Source: Meridianimarinicoccus marinus (GTDB lineage: Bacteria; Pseudomonadota; Alphaproteobacteria; Rhodobacterales; Rhodobacteraceae). From it: a stretch of DNA of 64,000 nucleotides. Shown one piece after another: positions 8,522 to 16,800 of this stretch. Under the pieces are notes generated by a model. It worked only from the letters and a program-made list of their open reading frames with translations, searched no databases and was not told the DNA's origin. Location of the stretch: the NCBI RefSeq assembly GCF_040689105.1, contig NZ_JBFBVU010000008.1, positions 1 to 64,000 on the forward strand, read 5' to 3'. Each line of letters begins with the position of its first letter. Position 1 is the stretch's first letter. The position numbers and the translations under genes were made by a program.

Positions 8522-8731
8522 ATGACCGAGACCGCCACGCAGGAAATGCAGGAACGGATGGCCTATCTGGAGCGCACGGTGAGCGACCTGTCGGACGTGA
8601 TCGCGCGGCAGGATCGCGAGATCCAGACATTGACCCGGCGGGTGGCCATGCTGATGCAGCGCGAGGCCGAGCGGGAATCCGACCTGGGCGGCACGGTGCC
8701 GCTGGCGGACCAGAAACCGCCGCACTGGTAG
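8522..8731 (+). CDS. slyX: SlyX-like coiled-coil protein
   Basis: A 69-residue protein with heptad pattern over residues ~8-50 (MQERMAYLERTVSDLSDVI, then REIQTLTRRVAMLMQR) and the family's terminal PPHW. SlyX proteins are small soluble coiled-coil proteins of unknown function. The ATG at 8522 follows CAAGGATTT. It is divergent from hisS and convergent with gcdH, with 4 bp between stops. Confidence 0.85.
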   Translation: MTETATQEMQERMAYLERTVSDLSDVIARQDREIQTLTRRVAMLMQREAERESDLGGTVPLADQKPPHW

Positions 8732-8735
8732 GGCG

Positions 8736-9950
8736 TCAGACGAAAGCTTGCAGTCCGGTCTGGGCCCGACCCAGGATCAGGGCATGCACGTCGTGGGTGC
8801 CCTCGTAGGTGTTGACGGTTTCAAGGTTGGCCATGTGCCGCATCACCTGGTAGCCGCCCGAAATGCCATTGCCGCCGTGCATGTCGCGGGCCATGCGGGC
8901 GATGTCCAGTGCCTTGCCGCAATTGTTGCGCTTGATCAGGCTGATCATTTCGGGCGCCGCCGTGCCGCTGTCCATCAGCCGTCCGACCTGCAGGGCCGCC
9001 TGCGTTCCCAGGGCAATCTCGGTCTGCATGTCGGCGAGTTTCTTCTGGAACAATTGCGTCTGTGCCAGCGGCTTGCCGAACTGGCGGCGATCCAGCCCGT
9101 AATCCCGGGCCGCGTGCCAGCAGAATTCCGCAGCCCCCAGCACCCCCCAGGCAATGCCGAAGCGCGCGCGGTTCAGGCAGCCGAACGGCCCCTTCAGCCC
9201 CTGTGCGTCGGGCAACAGCGCGTCTTCGGGCAGGTCCACGTTGTCCATGACAATCTCGCCGGTGACCGAGGCGCGCAGGCTAAGCTTGCCCTCGATTTTT
9301 GGCGTCGACAGGCCTTTCAGGCCCCGCTCCAGGATAAAGCCGCGGATTTTGCCTCCATGCGCCTCGGACTTGGCCCAGACGATCATCACATCCGCAATGG
9401 GGCTGTTGGTGATCCAAGTCTTGGCGCCGGTCAGGCGGTAGCCGCTGGCGGTTTTCGCAGCACGGGTCTTCATGGCGCCGGGATCACTGCCGGCCTCGGG
9501 CTCGGTCAGTCCGAAACAGCCGATCCAGTCGCCGCTGGCCAGTTTCGGCAGGTACTTCTGCCGCTGCGCCTCGGACCCATAGGCATAGATCGGATACATC
9601 ACTAACGAGGATTGCACCGACATCATCGAGCGATAGCCGCTGTCGACACGCTCGATCTCGCGCGCGATCAGGCCGTAGCTGACATAGCCCGCGCCCAGCC
9701 CGCCGTATTCCGGCGCGATGGTGGCGCCCAGCAGGCCCATCTGTCCCATGTCCCGAAAAATGCCGGTGTCGATGGTTTCCTGCGCATAGGCCTCGATGAC
9801 CCTGGGCTGCAGCACCTCTTGCGCGAACCGGCGTGCGGATCCCGCCAGCAGCTGTTCCTCCTCGCCGAGAGAGGCATCCAACAGCAGCGGGTCCTCCCAC
9901 ACAAAAGCGGACAGATCGGGGCGGTCTTTCGGGGGCAGGCTTCGGGTCAT
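8736..9950 (-). CDS. gcdH: Glutaryl-CoA dehydrogenase
   Basis: A 404-residue FAD acyl-CoA dehydrogenase that oxidises and decarboxylates glutaryl-CoA to crotonyl-CoA. Diagnostic parts are CFGLTEPEAGSDPG and KTWITNSPIADV in the middle domain, DRRQFGKPLAQTQLFQKKL, and the C-terminal MARDMHGGNGISG and NTYEGTHDVHALILGRAQTG, where E383 in TYEGT is the expected catalytic base. Acyl-CoA dehydrogenases with this last block are glutaryl-CoA-specific more often than not. The start at 9950 is supported by AAGGAG upstream; the frame remains open for >1 kb further but that is antisense to the next gene. Divergent from the two saccharopine genes, which points to a shared role in lysine breakdown. Confidence 0.93.
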   Translation of the reverse strand: MTRSLPPKDRPDLSAFVWEDPLLLDASLGEEEQLLAGSARRFAQEVLQPRVIEAYAQETIDTGIFRDMGQMGLLGATIAPEYGGLGAGYVSYGLIAREIERVDSGYRSMMSVQSSLVMYPIYAYGSEAQRQKYLPKLASGDWIGCFGLTEPEAGSDPGAMKTRAAKTASGYRLTGAKTWITNSPIADVMIVWAKSEAHGGKIRGFILERGLKGLSTPKIEGKLSLRASVTGEIVMDNVDLPEDALLPDAQGLKGPFGCLNRARFGIAWGVLGAAEFCWHAARDYGLDRRQFGKPLAQTQLFQKKLADMQTEIALGTQAALQVGRLMDSGTAAPEMISLIKRNNCGKALDIARMARDMHGGNGISGGYQVMRHMANLETVNTYEGTHDVHALILGRAQTGLQAFV

Positions 9951-10148
9951 GCGGGCTCCTTCCGGGGTGGGCTTCAGGTTCCTATGAAACCGCCCGGAAG
10001 TCACCTGTGGACTGCCGGCGGGTCGGGGCGACATCTTGGCCGGTCGCGCGACTTTCGTTGCACCGGGGGCCGCGGATCGGGCCGAGAGGATTGCATGACT
10101 GCGCCGCGGGCGATACGTCCTGTCCTTCCACATCAGAAAGGCACGGGC

Positions 10149-11210
10149 ATGGCACATATCTGGGTCAGGGCAGAACAGCGCGAGATGGAACAGCGGGTCG
10201 GACTGACCCCGGATGGCGCCAGAACGCTGCTGGACGCGGGCCATCGAGTCACGGTCGAGGACTCCGCCGCCCGCGCCATTCCCATTGATGGCTATGCCGC
10301 AGCAGGCTGTACGATTGCCCCGGCGCACAGTTGGCCGGACGCCCCGTCCGACGCCATCATTTTCGGTCTGAAAGAGCTGGATGCGGATGGCCCCGACCTG
10401 ACCCATCGCCACATCATGTTCGGCCATGCCTACAAGGGACAGGCGGATGGTCCCGCGCTGCGGCGAAGGTTCCGTCGCGGTGGTGGCACCCTGCTGGATC
10501 TGGAATACCTGCTGGACGAGACCGGGCGGCGCATCGCGGCCTTCGGCTATTGGGCGGGCTTTGCCGGGGCGGCCATTGGACTGAAGGCGTGGATCGCGCA
10601 GAAGACCGAAGCACCGCTGGGGGCCATCGGCGTCTATCCGGGCAAAGCGGCCCTGCTGGAGGAATTGCGCAACGACCTTGCCGCCCTTCCCGACGCGCCT
10701 GTCCCCACCGCCCTTGTCATCGGCGCTTTGGGCCGGGTGGGCAGCGGCGCCTGCGATCTTTGCGCCGCGCTCGGGCTGGCGGTCACCCGCTGGGACAAGG
10801 ACGAAACCGCCAACGGTGGCCCCTTCCCCGAGATTCTGGACCATGAGGTTTTCGTCAACTGCATCCTCGCCGGCCCCAGCGTGCCGGTCTTCATCCCGGC
10901 AGAGGCCGTGGCCAAGGCGCGGCGGCTGAGCGTGATCGCCGATGTTTCCTGCGACCCGAGCAGCAGCTACAACCCGATCCCGATCTACAACCACTCGACC
11001 ACCTTCGCCGACCCGCTGATCCGGGTGACCGACAGCCCAGTGCCGCTGGATGTCATGGCGATCGACAACCTGCCCTCGATGCTGCCCGTGGAAAGCAGCG
11101 AGGATTACGCGGCCCAGCTTCTGCCCTACCTTCAAGACCTGGACGCTAATGCCACCGGCGTCTGGGCGCGGGCCGGGGCGATCTTTGAAACCCATATCGC
11201 CAACGTCTGA
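10149..11210 (+). CDS. Saccharopine dehydrogenase (lysine-side, Lys1-like)
   Basis: A 353-residue protein like yeast Lys1 and the lysine-ketoglutarate reductase half of plant/animal LKR-SDH. The reaction is reversible: lysine + 2-oxoglutarate to saccharopine. The N-terminal alanine-dehydrogenase-like domain has VRAEQREMEQRVGLTP, GLKELD (K75) and FGHAYKGQ (H93), matching the conserved catalytic lysine and histidine. The NAD(P) loop is GALGRVGSG (192-200). The ATG at 10149 follows AGAAAGG. It is followed after 12 bp by the second saccharopine enzyme. With gcdH divergent, lysine degradation rather than synthesis is the better reading. Confidence 0.88.
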   Translation: MAHIWVRAEQREMEQRVGLTPDGARTLLDAGHRVTVEDSAARAIPIDGYAAAGCTIAPAHSWPDAPSDAIIFGLKELDADGPDLTHRHIMFGHAYKGQADGPALRRRFRRGGGTLLDLEYLLDETGRRIAAFGYWAGFAGAAIGLKAWIAQKTEAPLGAIGVYPGKAALLEELRNDLAALPDAPVPTALVIGALGRVGSGACDLCAALGLAVTRWDKDETANGGPFPEILDHEVFVNCILAGPSVPVFIPAEAVAKARRLSVIADVSCDPSSSYNPIPIYNHSTTFADPLIRVTDSPVPLDVMAIDNLPSMLPVESSEDYAAQLLPYLQDLDANATGVWARAGAIFETHIANV

Positions 11211-11222
11211 GGGCCTGTCTCC

Positions 11223-12368
11223 ATGCCAAGATTGCACTGGGTCGGAACCGGCCTGTCCACGCGCCCCGGCCTGCGACGGCTGATCGAAAACGGCCACGAC
11301 GTGGTGGTCTGGAACCGCACGCCCGCCAAGGCACATGCGGTGCTGGAGGGTCTGACTGCCGACGTGCGGGCCTTTGATCCCGACTCATTCGCCGCCGCGC
11401 TGAAACCCGGCGATGTCGCCGTTTCGATGTTGCCCGGCGATTGGCATGTGACCATCGCGCAGGCCTGCCTTGCCGCCGGGGCGCATTTCGTGTCGTCCTC
11501 CTACATCTCGCCCGAGATGCGGTCGATGGATGCGGCGTTTCGGTCCAAAGGGCTGGTGTCGGTCAACGAGGTCGGGCTGGATCCCGGCATCGATCACCTG
11601 ATGGCCCATTGGCTGGTGGCGGACTATCGCGCCGCAGGGGGTCATGCCCCGGCCAACGAGATCACCTTCCGCAGCTATTGCGGCGGCGTGCCGAAATCCC
11701 CTAACCCGTTTCGCTACAAGTTCAGCTGGTCGCCCCTGGGGGTTCTGAAGGCGCTGCGTTCCCCCTCCCACTCGATCAAGGACTTCAAAGACTTCAACGT
11801 CGCGCGTCCGTGGGACAGCCTGACCCGCTATGACGCGCCCCTGCCCGCCCCGGAAAGCTTCGAGGTTTATCCCAACCGCGACAGCCTGCCCTTCATCGCG
11901 GAGTATGGCATTGACCCGGACTGGCGCCTGCGCACCTTCGTGCGTGGCACCCTGCGACTGGACGGCTGGGCCGCCGCCTGGAAGGACATTTTCCGCGAGA
12001 TCGAAAGCCTGTCCGGGCCAGAGGGAGAGGCGCGCCTGCAGGAGATGTCCGAAAACCTCTGGCAACAGCACCAGTTCGACGAGGGCGAGCCTGATCGCGT
12101 GGTGATGTGTGTGGAGTTGCGCGCCGACCGCGCGGGCGCCCCGATCTATCACAAGACCTATGTCATGGATGCCAGCGGTGACGCCCGCGGTTCGGCCATG
12201 GCGCGGCTGGTATCGGTTCCCGTGTCTCTGGCGGTGGAGTCCGTTCTGGCGGATGAGATCGCGCCGGGTGTGTCGGCAGCCCCGCCTGACCTGCGGCTGG
12301 TGGACCGCTGGCTGGGCGTGGTTGCCACGCAGGCACAGCGCCTGGCTGTGGTGGATCATCTGGCGTGA
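11223..12368 (+). CDS. Saccharopine dehydrogenase (glutamate-forming) family protein
   Basis: A 381-residue protein with an N-terminal Rossmann fold (HWVGTGLSTRPGLRRLIENGHDV, read as two pieces) and the saccharopine dehydrogenase C-terminal domain (FVSSSYISPEMRSMD, NEVGLDPGIDHLMA, FRSYCGGVPKSPNPFRYKFSW). The family splits saccharopine into glutamate and 2-aminoadipate semialdehyde. The glycine loop is slightly atypical (VGTGLSTRPGL rather than GAGGVG). It is the second gene of the operon. An aminoadipate semialdehyde dehydrogenase would be needed to complete the route to glutaryl-CoA and is not in the window. Confidence 0.87.
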   Translation: MPRLHWVGTGLSTRPGLRRLIENGHDVVVWNRTPAKAHAVLEGLTADVRAFDPDSFAAALKPGDVAVSMLPGDWHVTIAQACLAAGAHFVSSSYISPEMRSMDAAFRSKGLVSVNEVGLDPGIDHLMAHWLVADYRAAGGHAPANEITFRSYCGGVPKSPNPFRYKFSWSPLGVLKALRSPSHSIKDFKDFNVARPWDSLTRYDAPLPAPESFEVYPNRDSLPFIAEYGIDPDWRLRTFVRGTLRLDGWAAAWKDIFREIESLSGPEGEARLQEMSENLWQQHQFDEGEPDRVVMCVELRADRAGAPIYHKTYVMDASGDARGSAMARLVSVPVSLAVESVLADEIAPGVSAAPPDLRLVDRWLGVVATQAQRLAVVDHLA

Positions 12369-12644
12369 AGCTGACCGGTGGAACCAGTCAATGGAACTGG
12401 CGCGACTGAATTCCACAATGCAAACGGAGAGCATTGGCATTCCGGATTCGGCTAAATGTAATTATTTTAAGTGCGCTCCCGGTTCCAGTTGTTCATTCCA
12501 GAGCAGCGGCCAAGACGAAATCTTATTAATGGATTTCTACGATTTCATATTACTATAACTCACAACCGCGCCGCACGCCCATTCTTCCAATCCGGTAACG
12601 GCTTCATCACGCCTCCATCTCGTGATCGCACTGCCACGGCATCG

Positions 12645-12675
12645 AATGAGAGGTTTGTTTCATTACCCTCTCATT
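12645..12675. promoter_or_regulatory. Inverted repeat, possible operator
   Basis: AATGAGAGG (12645-12653) and CCTCTCATT (12667-12675) are perfect 9-bp inverted arms around a 13-bp spacer. The arm start AATGAG recurs at 12725. No run of T follows directly and the upstream gene ended 280 bp earlier, so an operator is more likely than a terminator. The binding protein is unknown. Confidence 0.4.
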
Positions 12676-12723
12676 TCCGGCATTTTCCGCTTCGGACTCA
12701 TCTTCTTTCCGTGCGAAAACGTC

Positions 12724-12737
12724 AAATGAGTTCATTT
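12724..12737. promoter_or_regulatory. 14-bp palindrome upstream of secreted-protein genes
   Basis: AAATGAGTTCATTT is a perfect 6+6 palindrome with a 2-bp centre, about 70 bp before the ATG at 12807. It shares the AATGA half-site with the inverted repeat at 12645-12675. Confidence 0.4.
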
Positions 12738-12806
12738 CTGTTTTTCCATTACCCCGTGCTTATTAGAGACACCACACTCCGTGGTTCGCAATGAAAGGAC
12801 CTTGAA

Positions 12807-13094
12807 ATGAAAACGACCCTGAAAGCCGCCCTGCTTGCTGCGACCGTCGCCCTCCCGTCTGCCTCGGCCGTCTGGGCCAACAGCGACACCGACACCATGG
12901 CCGTTGGCCATTCCATGCTGGTCGGCGCTCTGGTGAACTCGCTGAGCTTGCAGAACATCGACAGTGTCGGCATTGAAAAGCTGACACTGACCGAGATCGT
13001 CCAGCTTCGCCAGATCCTGTCGGACGATGATTCAAACACGTCCACCATGCGCCAGCAGGCGTCGGAAATCTTGGACGCGGCCCGCGCCCGCTGA
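12807..13094 (+). CDS. Small secreted protein, first of a paralogous trio
   Basis: A 95-residue protein of unknown family. Residues 1-25 are a Sec signal peptide (MKTTLKAALLAATVALPS, cleavage near VWA-NS), so the mature protein of ~70 residues is periplasmic or secreted. It contains no cysteine. Residues from LVNSLSLQNID to LRQIL align without gaps over 30 positions with the two downstream small proteins (about 8 identical and 8 conservative positions against the 85-residue one: L.N..S....D...I........V.L...L). The ATG follows GAAAGGACC. An 11-nt-loop hairpin follows the stop. Function unknown. Confidence 0.75.
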   Translation: MKTTLKAALLAATVALPSASAVWANSDTDTMAVGHSMLVGALVNSLSLQNIDSVGIEKLTLTEIVQLRQILSDDDSNTSTMRQQASEILDAARAR

Positions 13095-13105
13095 GGGATG
13101 CCCGT

Positions 13106-13140
13106 CATCGCATGGGCACCCGGACGGGGCCCATGCGATG
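13106..13140 (+). terminator. Strong stem-loop after first small secreted gene
   Basis: CATCGCATGGGC (13106-13117) and GCCCATGCGATG (13129-13140) form a perfect 12-bp stem with an 11-nt loop, 11 bp after the stop codon. Only CTTT follows, so it is not a textbook intrinsic terminator. It may be a weak terminator or a 3'-protecting hairpin that sets unequal expression of the three small genes. Confidence 0.6.
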
Positions 13141-13264
13141 CTTTGAAAAGGCCGCGATGGCGCCGCGTCAACTGCCTCACTTTGGCGTGCTCTATCTGGA
13201 AATCCATCCAGCTTCTGCCTAGGTCTGCTATCATGATCCACCACAATCAGTCTGGAACGAACCC

Positions 13265-13522
13265 ATGAAAATTGCCAAAAAATCCCTTGCCCTCGCCATG
13301 ACCGTTGCCTTCGTGGCAACCGGTGCCCATGCCACCGACCAATATGGTCAGGTCCTGAAGAACCGCGTTTCGGGGATGGGTCTTGATCCCAGCCCGATTG
13401 ACTGCATGAGCACCGCCGATATGGTGGAGCTGAACTCGGCATTGACGGGCGGGCGGGTAAAAAGTGCGGACAAACGCAGCACCGCGAAATTCCTGCTGAG
13501 CCAGGCCGCCAAGAAGTGCTGA
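13265..13522 (+). CDS. Small secreted protein with two cysteines, second of trio
   Basis: An 85-residue protein, family unknown. Residues 1-23 are a signal peptide (MKIAKKSLALAMTVAFVA, cleavage near AHA-TD). The mature part of ~62 residues has C47 (PIDCMSTADMVEL) and a C-terminal cysteine (AAKKC), which could form a disulfide. It is closely related to the lipoprotein gene 50 bp downstream, sharing KN.VS.MGLDPSP, DMVELN and AAKKC, and more distantly to the gene upstream. It has its own upstream gap of 124 bp after the hairpin at 13140, so separate promotion is possible. Confidence 0.75.
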   Translation: MKIAKKSLALAMTVAFVATGAHATDQYGQVLKNRVSGMGLDPSPIDCMSTADMVELNSALTGGRVKSADKRSTAKFLLSQAAKKC

Positions 13523-13572
13523 CCTAACGCAACTGCCCCGCGCAGTCGCCTTCAGCCCTTGCGAGGTTCCGC

Positions 13573-13890
13573 ATGAAAAGATCCCTTGGCGCCCTGTTGC
13601 TGGCAGGGGCCTGTGCCCTGACGGCCTGTACCGTGACCACGGCGACCACGTCCTCCCCAACGACCACCGATGTGACGGCGGCGTCCACGGTGCCCGCCAA
13701 CAACAGTCAGTATGCCTTGATGGTCAAGAACAAGGTGTCCTGGATGGGGCTGGATCCGTCGCCGGTGAATTGCATGGAAAACGTCGACATGGTGGAGTTG
13801 AACGCCATCCTGACGGACCGAGGTCTTTTCCCGCTTGAAAGGCGCAATCAGGTGAAATTCAAGCTGAGCGAAGCCGCCAAGAAGTGCTGA
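13573..13890 (+). CDS. Small lipoprotein, third of trio
   Basis: A 105-residue protein. Residues 1-19 are a lipoprotein signal with lipobox LTAC, predicting N-acylation at C19 after signal peptidase II cleavage. A Thr/Ser-rich linker (TVTTATTSSPTTTDVTAAS) tethers a globular part (residues ~44-105) that is nearly the same as the mature upstream protein: MVKNKVSWMGLDPSPVNCM, DMVELNAILT, SEAAKKC. So one paralogue is free in the periplasm and this one is membrane-anchored. It is convergent with dnaE, with 6 bp between the stops. Function unknown. Confidence 0.78.
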   Translation: MKRSLGALLLAGACALTACTVTTATTSSPTTTDVTAASTVPANNSQYALMVKNKVSWMGLDPSPVNCMENVDMVELNAILTDRGLFPLERRNQVKFKLSEAAKKC

Positions 13891-13896
13891 TCCGCC

Positions 13897-16800
13897 CTAG
13901 AAATCCTCGACCACGACAACCCCGTCCAGTGATTTGACGGCGCCCTTGATGGCGGGGTTGACGTAATAGGGTTCGGGCAGCTTGATCTGCACCTCGCCGG
14001 GCAGGTCCGGCCCCAGCAGACACAGTTCCACCGGCGACCGCGCCGGAACCCGGGTTTCCTCGCGCGCCTTTTCCAGCATCGCCGCAATGGTTTCCAGGGT
14101 TTCGCTGCGGTTCAGGAAAACGCGCAGACCCATGGGCGCGCCCGCCGTGGCCACGGAATCGACCGGCACCACGCTGCGGCACAAAAGTTTCAACTGGTCA
14201 GCCTCGCAGGTGGCTTCCACCGTCATCACCACGTTGGTGCCCGCCTCCAGCAGATCGCGCGAGGCTTCCAGCGTGTCCGAGAAGATCGTGACCTCAAACA
14301 GACCGGACGGGTCCGACAGTTGCGCGAAGGCAAAACGGGCGCCCCGCGCGGACTTGCGTTCCTGCCGTCCTGCCACGGCCCCGGCCAGCTTGGCCACCAG
14401 CGGCGCGGTGCGGGCGGCCTCTTCCACCTCGGCCAGCGTCTTGACCCCGGCCCGTTTCAGCGCGGGCATGTAGTCGTCCAGCGGATGGCCGGACAGGTAA
14501 AAGCCGATGGCAGTGTGTTCCTCGCCCAGCCGTTCGGCCGGCAGCCAGTCGGTGACTTGCGTCATGCGCGGTTCGGGCAGGTCATCCCCGGCCTCGCCGA
14601 ACAGCGACACCTGTGACGAGCCGCGCTGATCGTGGATCGCGGCGGAATAGGCCACCAGCGCATCGAGCGATTTGAACACCCGGTGCCGGTTGCCGTCGAG
14701 CTGGTCAAAGGCCCCGGCGCGGGCCAGCATCTCCATCGGGCGCTTGCCGATGCGTTTCAGATCCACCCGGCGGGCAAAGTCGAACAGGTTGGCAAAGGGC
14801 TTGTCGCCGCGCCCCGCCTCGACCAGTTTCATCGCCTCGACGCCGACGTTCTTCAGCGCCCCCAGCCCGTAGACCACCTTGCCGTCGGCCACCGAGAACA
14901 TCGCCTGCGAGCGGTTCACGCAGGGCGGCACGATCTCCAGCCCCAGCCCGCGCCGCACCTCCTCGGCATAGACGGCCAGCTTGTCGGTCAGATGGATGTC
15001 GCAGTTCATGACCCCGGCCATGAATTCCACCGGGTGGTTCGCCTTCAGCCAGCCGGTCTGATAGCTGACCACCGCATAGGCCGCCGCGTGGGACTTGTTG
15101 AAGCCGTAGTTGGCGAATTTCTCCAGAAGGTCGAAAACCTCGCTTGCCTTCTTCTTGTCGACACCGTTTTCCGCCGCGCCCTTTTCGAACTTGGGCCGCT
15201 CGGCGTCCATCGCCTCCTTGATCTTCTTGCCCATGGCGCGGCGCAGCAGGTCGGCGCCGCCAAGGCTGTAGCCCGCCATGACCTGGGCGATCTGCATCAC
15301 CTGTTCCTGATAGACGATGATGCCCTGGGTTTCCTCAAGGATATGGTCGATCAGCGGATGGACCGAGGCGCGTTCCTTCAGCCCGTTCTTGACCTCGCAA
15401 TAGGTCGGGATGTTTTCCATCGGGCCGGGGCGATACAGCGCCACCAGCGCCACGATATCCTCGATGCACGTCGGCTTCATGCGCCGCAGCGCATCCATCA
15501 TGCCCGAGCTTTCCACCTGGAACACGGCCACCGTCCTGGCGTCGGCATACAGGCGATAGGTCTTTTCATCGTCCAACGGGATCAGGTTGATCTGCCCCTC
15601 GGCCCCGGCGGCCGGTTCGTAAAGCTTCGTGCCGTCGGCGGCAACATGCAGCGGACGGCCCTGCGCCTCGATCAGGTCGATGGCGTTCTGGATCACGGTC
15701 AGGGTCTTCAGGCCCAGAAAGTCGAACTTCACCAGACCGGCCTGTTCCACCCATTTCATGTTGAACTGGGTCGCGGGCATGTCCGAGCGTGGATCGCGGT
15801 AGAGCGGCACCAGCGCGTCCAGCGGCCGGTCGCCGATCACCACCCCCGCCGCATGGGTCGAGGCGTTGCGCAACAGACCTTCCACCTGCTGGCCATAGGT
15901 CAGCAGCCGGTCCACCACCTCTTCGCGGCGGGCCTCTTCGCGCAGGCGCGGCTCGTCGATCAGCGCCTTCTCGATCGAAACCGGCTTGACCCCTTCCACG
16001 GGGATCATCTTCGACAGGCGGTCCACCTGCCCATAGGGCATCTGCAACACCCGCCCGATATCCCGCACGGCGGCCTTGGACAGCAGCGCGCCGAAGGTGA
16101 TGATCTGGCCCACCTTGTCGCGGCCGTATTTCTCCTGCACGTAGTGGATCACCTCTTCCCGGCGATCCATGCAGAAGTCGATGTCGAAGTCGGGCATCGA
16201 CACCCGTTCGGGGTTCAGGAACCGTTCGAACAGCAGGCTGTAGCGCAACGGATCAAGATCGGTGATGGTCAACGCATAAGCCACAAGGCTGCCCGCGCCC
16301 GAGCCGCGGCCCGGTCCCACCGGAATGTCGTGATCCTTGGCCCATTTGATGAAATCGGCCACGATCAGGAAATAGCCGGGAAAGCCCATGCCCTCGATGA
16401 TGCCCAGCTCGAATTCCAGCCGCTTTTCATATTCCTCGACCGAGGCCGCATGCGGGATCACCGCAAGGCGATCCTTCAGACCCGCCTGCGCCTGACGGCG
16501 CAATTCCTCGACCTCATCGTCAGCGAACCGGGGCAGGATCGGCGGGTGGGTTTCGGCCTTGAAGGCACAGCGGCGGGCGATCTCGACGGTGTTTTCCAAC
16601 GCCTCGGGAAGATCGGCGAACAGGGTCGCCATTTCCTCGGGGCTTTTCAGATAGTGCTGCGGGGTCAGGCGGCGGCGCGCGTCCTGCTGGTCCACATAGG
16701 CGCCATCGGCGATGCAGATCAGCGCATCATGCGCCTCGTACATCTCGGCCTTGGGGAAATAGACGTCATTGGTGGCCACCAAGGGCAGATCCATCGCATA

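Larger units (their letters stand above)
12369..12806. other. 438-bp intergenic region, AT-richer, with dyads
   Basis: This gap separates the saccharopine genes from the small secreted proteins. It is clearly lower in GC than its neighbours. One frame (12471-12794) stays open but has no ribosome binding site or recognisable protein. It contains GAAATC/GATTTC arms (12517-12522, 12532-12537), a 9-bp inverted repeat (12645-12675), a 14-bp palindrome (12724-12737) and the direct repeat CATTACCC (12661-12668 and 12748-12755). The density of dyads just upstream of 12807 suggests a controlled promoter. Confidence 0.4.

Noticed and set aside
9951..11336. N-terminal extension of gcdH by >450 codons
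   Set aside because: The extension is antisense to the saccharopine gene; the family length and AAGGAG support the start at 9950.
12471..12794. 107-codon frame upstream of the small secreted genes
   Set aside because: Covers the dyad-rich promoter region, lacks a start signal and resembles no protein.
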